A DNA stretch of 19,270 bases from Zygnema cylindricum (Eukaryota; Streptophyta; Zygnematophyceae; Zygnematales; Zygnemataceae). The stretch lies in the NCBI GenBank assembly GCA_037447655.1, contig JBBHKE010000693.1, positions 84,422 through 103,691 on the forward strand, in the 5' to 3' direction. How positions within the stretch are numbered: the stretch's first letter is position 1; every line of letters starts with the position of its first letter. Below the pieces are notes generated by a model. That model had not been told where the DNA came from. It did not search any database and saw only the letters and a program-made list of their open reading frames with translations. Of this stretch, positions 16,217 to 19,270 are shown piece after piece. Position numbers and translations under genes: made by a program.

Positions 16217-16362
16217 ATGCTTATTATTGTAGGCACAGAAAATAGCACGGAAAATAGGAAATTTTCGAGTATTAAATTTGATTTTTACATGAATGATTAA
16301 AAGAATAAATATTATATTCGATTTTTCCATGAATGAGAAGTAAATCTGATTCGACATGAATG
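16217..16362 (+). repeat. Tandem copies of the ITPK stop-codon region
   Basis: The end of exon 10 and its 3' flank (gcttata-atgtaggcac.gaaaatag...ttacatgaatgattaaa) recur at about 16217-16303. A third, shorter copy (gatttttccatgaatgag...gattcgacatgaatg) follows to 16362. Confidence 0.85.
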
Positions 16363-16439
16363 TAGTTTTTTTGTTTCATTTTTTGGCTTTCTTTTTTTAT
16401 TTGTTTCCATGTTCTTGGATGGTTTACCATAATGCTTTC

Positions 16440-16576
16440 TTAAGAAAGTTCTTTCTTAATAAACTTCTTTCTTAATAAATTATTTTCTTAATAATTTTTT
16501 TTCTTAATAAATTCCTTTCTTAATAAATTCCTTTTTAAATAAATTCCTTTCTTAATAAATTCCTTTTCTTAATAAA
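16440..16576 (+). terminator. Array of seven AATAAA motifs downstream of ITPK
   Basis: A tandem 16-17 bp unit, (tt)aataaattcctttct, puts exact AATAAA hexamers at 16458, 16474, 16506, 16522, 16538, 16554 and 16571. They lie about 300-415 nt after the stop, where a poly(A) signal could act. Use in this organism is not shown. Confidence 0.45.
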
Positions 16577-16703
16577 GTCCCTTTTTTTACGAAATAATCC
16601 TAACCGCATTCTTTCCTTTGTTCTTAATCGCATTTTTTTAGAAAATAATCTTTACCTTTATTTGGTGTTGTACCTATGATTAGGCGTTCATAATTTTTTG
16701 GGG

Positions 16704-16817
16704 CCACTAAGAACTAAAAACTAAAAACTAAATTAAAACCTAAACTAAACTAAACTTTTTTTTAGTTTTTTTTTATCAGGTTAGTTTAGTTTTAGTTTAG
16801 TTTAGTGGTTTTTAGTG
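16704..16817. repeat. Inverted repeat of CTAAA/TTTAG units
   Basis: The left arm (ccactaagaactaaaaacta...aaactaaactaaac, to 16755) is matched by the right arm (gttagtttagttttagttt...tggtttttagtg, 16780-16817) in reverse complement, with a T-rich loop. It may be an independent hairpin or short element. Confidence 0.7.
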
Positions 16818-16988
16818 AAAATTATCGCTCTTTTTATCATAGTCACCTCATTCAGAATATGAGTGGAGAGAAGAATTCTTTTACCTTGGGCTACTAGAGA
16901 TTTTAAGTTATTGCTCAATAAAAGGTCGAAAAAAAGGATCTAAACCATTAAAAGGCTCGTCGAGAATAACAATATTTGGCAGAGACTA

Positions 16989-17186
16989 CACTGCTCATAG
17001 TAAATAATGTTAATAACACTAATTCGGTCGCAACTATTTCTACCCAAAAATCAGAAAATAGAGTTAATAACATTATTTAAGGACGTGGATTACAACCTGC
17101 CACGTCTCCTTGCACTAAAATAGTATTATTAATTTTTATTTCGTATTCCACTAGTAAATCTTTAATTCTAATAACGATGAGGGTTG
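16989..17186. mobile_element. MITE copy, orientation 1
   Basis: A 198-bp non-coding element with terminal inverted repeats (cactgctcatagtaaataat; reverse complement of the right end caaccctcatcgttattaga), flanked on both sides by TA (16987-16988 and 17187-17188). Its full length aligns with the reverse complement of 17589-17789. Confidence 0.8.
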
Positions 17187-17277
17187 TAGTGACTGTCTTT
17201 TAAGTTGTTTAGCTCAGGAGAGAGACGGTAGCTTTTCTAAAATGAATTGGAAACTAAACTACAATTCTTCGTGACCA

Positions 17278-17297
17278 AGGGGGAGAGAGAGAAAGAA

Positions 17298-17329
<32 letters not shown>

Positions 17330-17371
17330 AGCGAAAGCAAGAGGGGGACAGGGAGGGGGGGGGGGGGAGAT
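17278..17371. repeat. GA-rich tract and G run between the two MITEs
   Basis: gggggagagagagaaag, then (GA)n, then gggacaggga and a G run (17356-17367). Simple sequence with no gene. Confidence 0.9.
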
Positions 17372-17588
17372 TTTTGTGCTGGAAAGCAACTTTTTAAGGT
17401 GGATTTAATTGCCACTATTGAAGAGAGTAAGAAAGAAAGCTTTACTCGAATAGAAGTAGAAAGTATGATGAAGGAAAAAAAGCAAAAACAAAAACAAGTC
17501 ACTATTTTCAATAAAACGTCTACTTTTCAATAAAAAAGTTTTCTTTTCAATTTAATCTCTTTGGTTGTCGCCTCTTTTCACAATAGTA

Positions 17589-17789
17589 CGCCGCTCATCG
17601 TTATTACAGTTAAAAGATTTATTAGTGTTAATCCAAAATTAGAATCAATAATACTATTTTAGTGCGAGTTGACGTGACAGTTTGTAGTCCACATCTTTAA
17701 ACAATGTTGTTAACTCTATTTTCTGATTTTTGGGTAGAAATAGTCGGCGACCGAATTAGTGTTATTAACACTAATAACGATGAGCGGTG
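17589..17789. mobile_element. MITE copy, orientation 2
   Basis: A 201-bp copy of the element at 16989-17186 in reverse orientation. Its ends are cgccgctcatcgttattaca and, reversed, caccgctcatcgttattagt, both flanked by TA (17587-17588 and 17790-17791). The inner block around tttctgatttttgggtaga is almost unchanged between copies. Confidence 0.8.
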
Positions 17790-17791
17790 TA

Positions 17792-18760
17792 GTTTTTAGC
17801 TTTTGGACTTTCATCACTGGATTAGTTCTTTTTCTAATTCTAGGAAAGGCGCTTTTTCCACACTAACTCATAAGAATGTTTTTTTTTGTTCAAGTTTTTA
17901 TTGGTATTGAAAGTTTGAAACTTTCGTGTCGTTTCCACACATTTTGTATGACTTTAATTTAAATATGATTTGTTTTTTTTTTGGATTTTGTCTTGAGTTT
18001 TGTCTAATTCTCAAATAGTTTTTTCTGTTTTGTACAGTCACAAAACAACAAAAAGAAGGGACAACAAAATCGAGAAAAATAGTATTATTGAAGCAGAATA
18101 TCGTCACAAATTTTTTTTACGGAAATTTTTAAATGCGGGGATGAGAAAAAGAAACTTTCTTTTTTAGATTTTTTTTTTTTATACCCCATTAATAATTCTC
18201 AAAAATTGGCTGTCTATATTCCAAAAAAAACTCACAACTAAAAAAAAGGGAGAAATGTAAAAGGAGAATTTGTCTTATATGGACTTAAAACAAAATATAC
18301 ACCTTTTAGAAGCATTTTTGAACCAGCTTCTTTCCTATAATTATTTGAATAAAAATAAAATAATCAGAAAATAAAATTGGACTAAAATCCCATTTCCACC
18401 AATTCCTACCGATTTCGACCGATCTGGACGGATCTCGATTTCGTTTTGATCCGATTTTGATTTTGTTTCATCTTCCGTACAATAATTGATTAATTTCAAT
18501 ATTGTAGCGTTTACCGTACAGTCAGCCGTCTTGAAAACCAACCGTACGTTCGTACCATACCACGTAACCGTACGGTACCAAAATGTACGGTTCCGTAACT
18601 TAAAAACTTGAAATCGACCATAATAAATTAATAATCTCCCGCAATATTTTCTTCATTAAAATAAAAATAACTATATACTAAAATTGACCTTCACAAAGCA
18701 CGACTATACTTGAACAGGATCTGTTCTATAGTTCGTACTCCTGTTTGTATCTCTTAATAC
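17792..18760. other. AT-rich downstream DNA, no gene seen
   Basis: Unique T- and A-rich sequence. Short degenerate ccgat(t/c)(t/g)gac repeats lie near 18408-18465 and a GTAC-rich stretch (cgtacgttcgtaccatacc...gtacggttccg) at 18541-18596 resembles 7326-7370. No convincing coding sequence. Confidence 0.5.
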
Positions 18761-18769
18761 AGACAAACT

Positions 18770-18985
18770 TCAAATCCCGGAAGACGAGTTGAGACTCCCG
18801 CTCCTGAGCGCGAATACTGCGCGAGGCCGGCCGTCAAATCTGACGGTCAGCTTCGCCGCTTGATGACCGTCCTGTCGCGCACATTCCGCCGGCAGTAGAT
18901 GGAACGGGAGCGTTCCGACGGGTTCAATTTTGGACGTCAGGATTTCAGCTTTCGGATCGTGGAATCTAATAATTGTACGGACCAT
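18770..18985. other. GC-rich patch, unassigned
   Basis: Clearly more GC-rich than its surroundings and rich in cg dinucleotides, with short inverted words (gacggtcagc, gatgaccgtc). A 71-codon minus-strand frame spans it without recognisable motifs. Possibly part of a mobile element shared with 6390-6540 (gccggccgt and gaccgtc words). Confidence 0.35.
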
Positions 18986-19003
18986 GTATAAAGTGCGCGG
19001 CGA

Positions 19004-19078
19004 CCCTTTGCGCTATGGTACACCGACCAGTCGTTATTAGCGTGTAAGTTTTTTTAGCGTATAAAAATAATTACCGTG
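19004..19078. mobile_element. Short inverted-repeat element or MITE remnant
   Basis: The stretch from ggtacaccgaccagtcgttattagcg (from 19018) to taattaccgtggtgtacgc has MITE-like ends facing each other about 65 bp apart, again next to TA. The left end matches the family at 7537 and 17789; the right end matches only weakly. Confidence 0.4.
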
Positions 19079-19270
19079 GTGTACGCTATTTAAGAATTTG
19101 AAAATTTTGGAAAAAATCATACATTCTAATTGTTTGGTTATGTTAATTTGGATCTTTGAAAAAAAAAATGTCGGTCGCAAACATGCTTACACTAATATAA
19201 GTTTTCGTACAAAATCTGACAAATCGTACACAAATCGTACATTCACACGGTCGAAACGCGGCTGTCGGAC

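Noticed and set aside
18720-18790. Possible tRNA T-arm (ttcaaatcc)
   Set aside because: No matching acceptor stem, D-arm or anticodon arm at the right spacing on either strand.

Overview
The window looks like nuclear DNA of an intron-rich, AT- and T-rich eukaryote. No prokaryotic-style gene array, rRNA or tRNA was seen. Two plus-strand protein genes can be read through GT-AG (once GC-AG) splicing. Most long unspliced ORFs are shadows of simple repeats. The second gene has its closest remembered relatives among plant ITPK4-type kinases, so a green-lineage alga or relative is my best guess for the host. This is inference and not certain.

Layout: (1) 1-3551 holds the 3' part of a gene for a Gly/Arg-rich (RGG-box) protein. 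Three exons (183-254, 1537-1761, 3256-3551) are joined by two long repeat-filled introns, both phase 1 and both splitting a Gly codon; the 5' end lies outside the window. (2) 3552-9047 is intergenic: GA-rich and T-rich tracts, an AATTA-type minisatellite, a large fold-back repeat, small TA-flanked inverted-repeat elements (MITE-like), a near-identical direct repeat pair, GC-rich patches and a 250-bp CT tract. (3) 9048-16160 holds a complete inositol-tetrakisphosphate 1-kinase-like gene. It has ten exons and encodes 430 residues with the ATP-grasp residues present. (4) 16161-19270 is downstream DNA with an AATAAA-bearing tandem array, two full-length copies of a 200-bp MITE in opposite orientation, a GA tract and a GC-rich patch.

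The most unusual structure is the way the kinase introns are built. Exons 4, 5 and 8, and the stop-codon region, are each accompanied by decayed tandem copies of their own splice junction and exon edge. Exon 8 has about three copies of its acceptor side upstream and about four further copies of its donor side downstream. Other introns start or end in short tandem arrays next to the splice site. This suggests introns that lengthen by local tandem duplication across exon borders. One intron has a GC donor, supported by protein-family continuity.

The two genes have no obvious functional link. The kinase would act in soluble inositol phosphate (phytate or inositol pyrophosphate) metabolism. The RGG protein would probably bind RNA or take part in RNP assembly.
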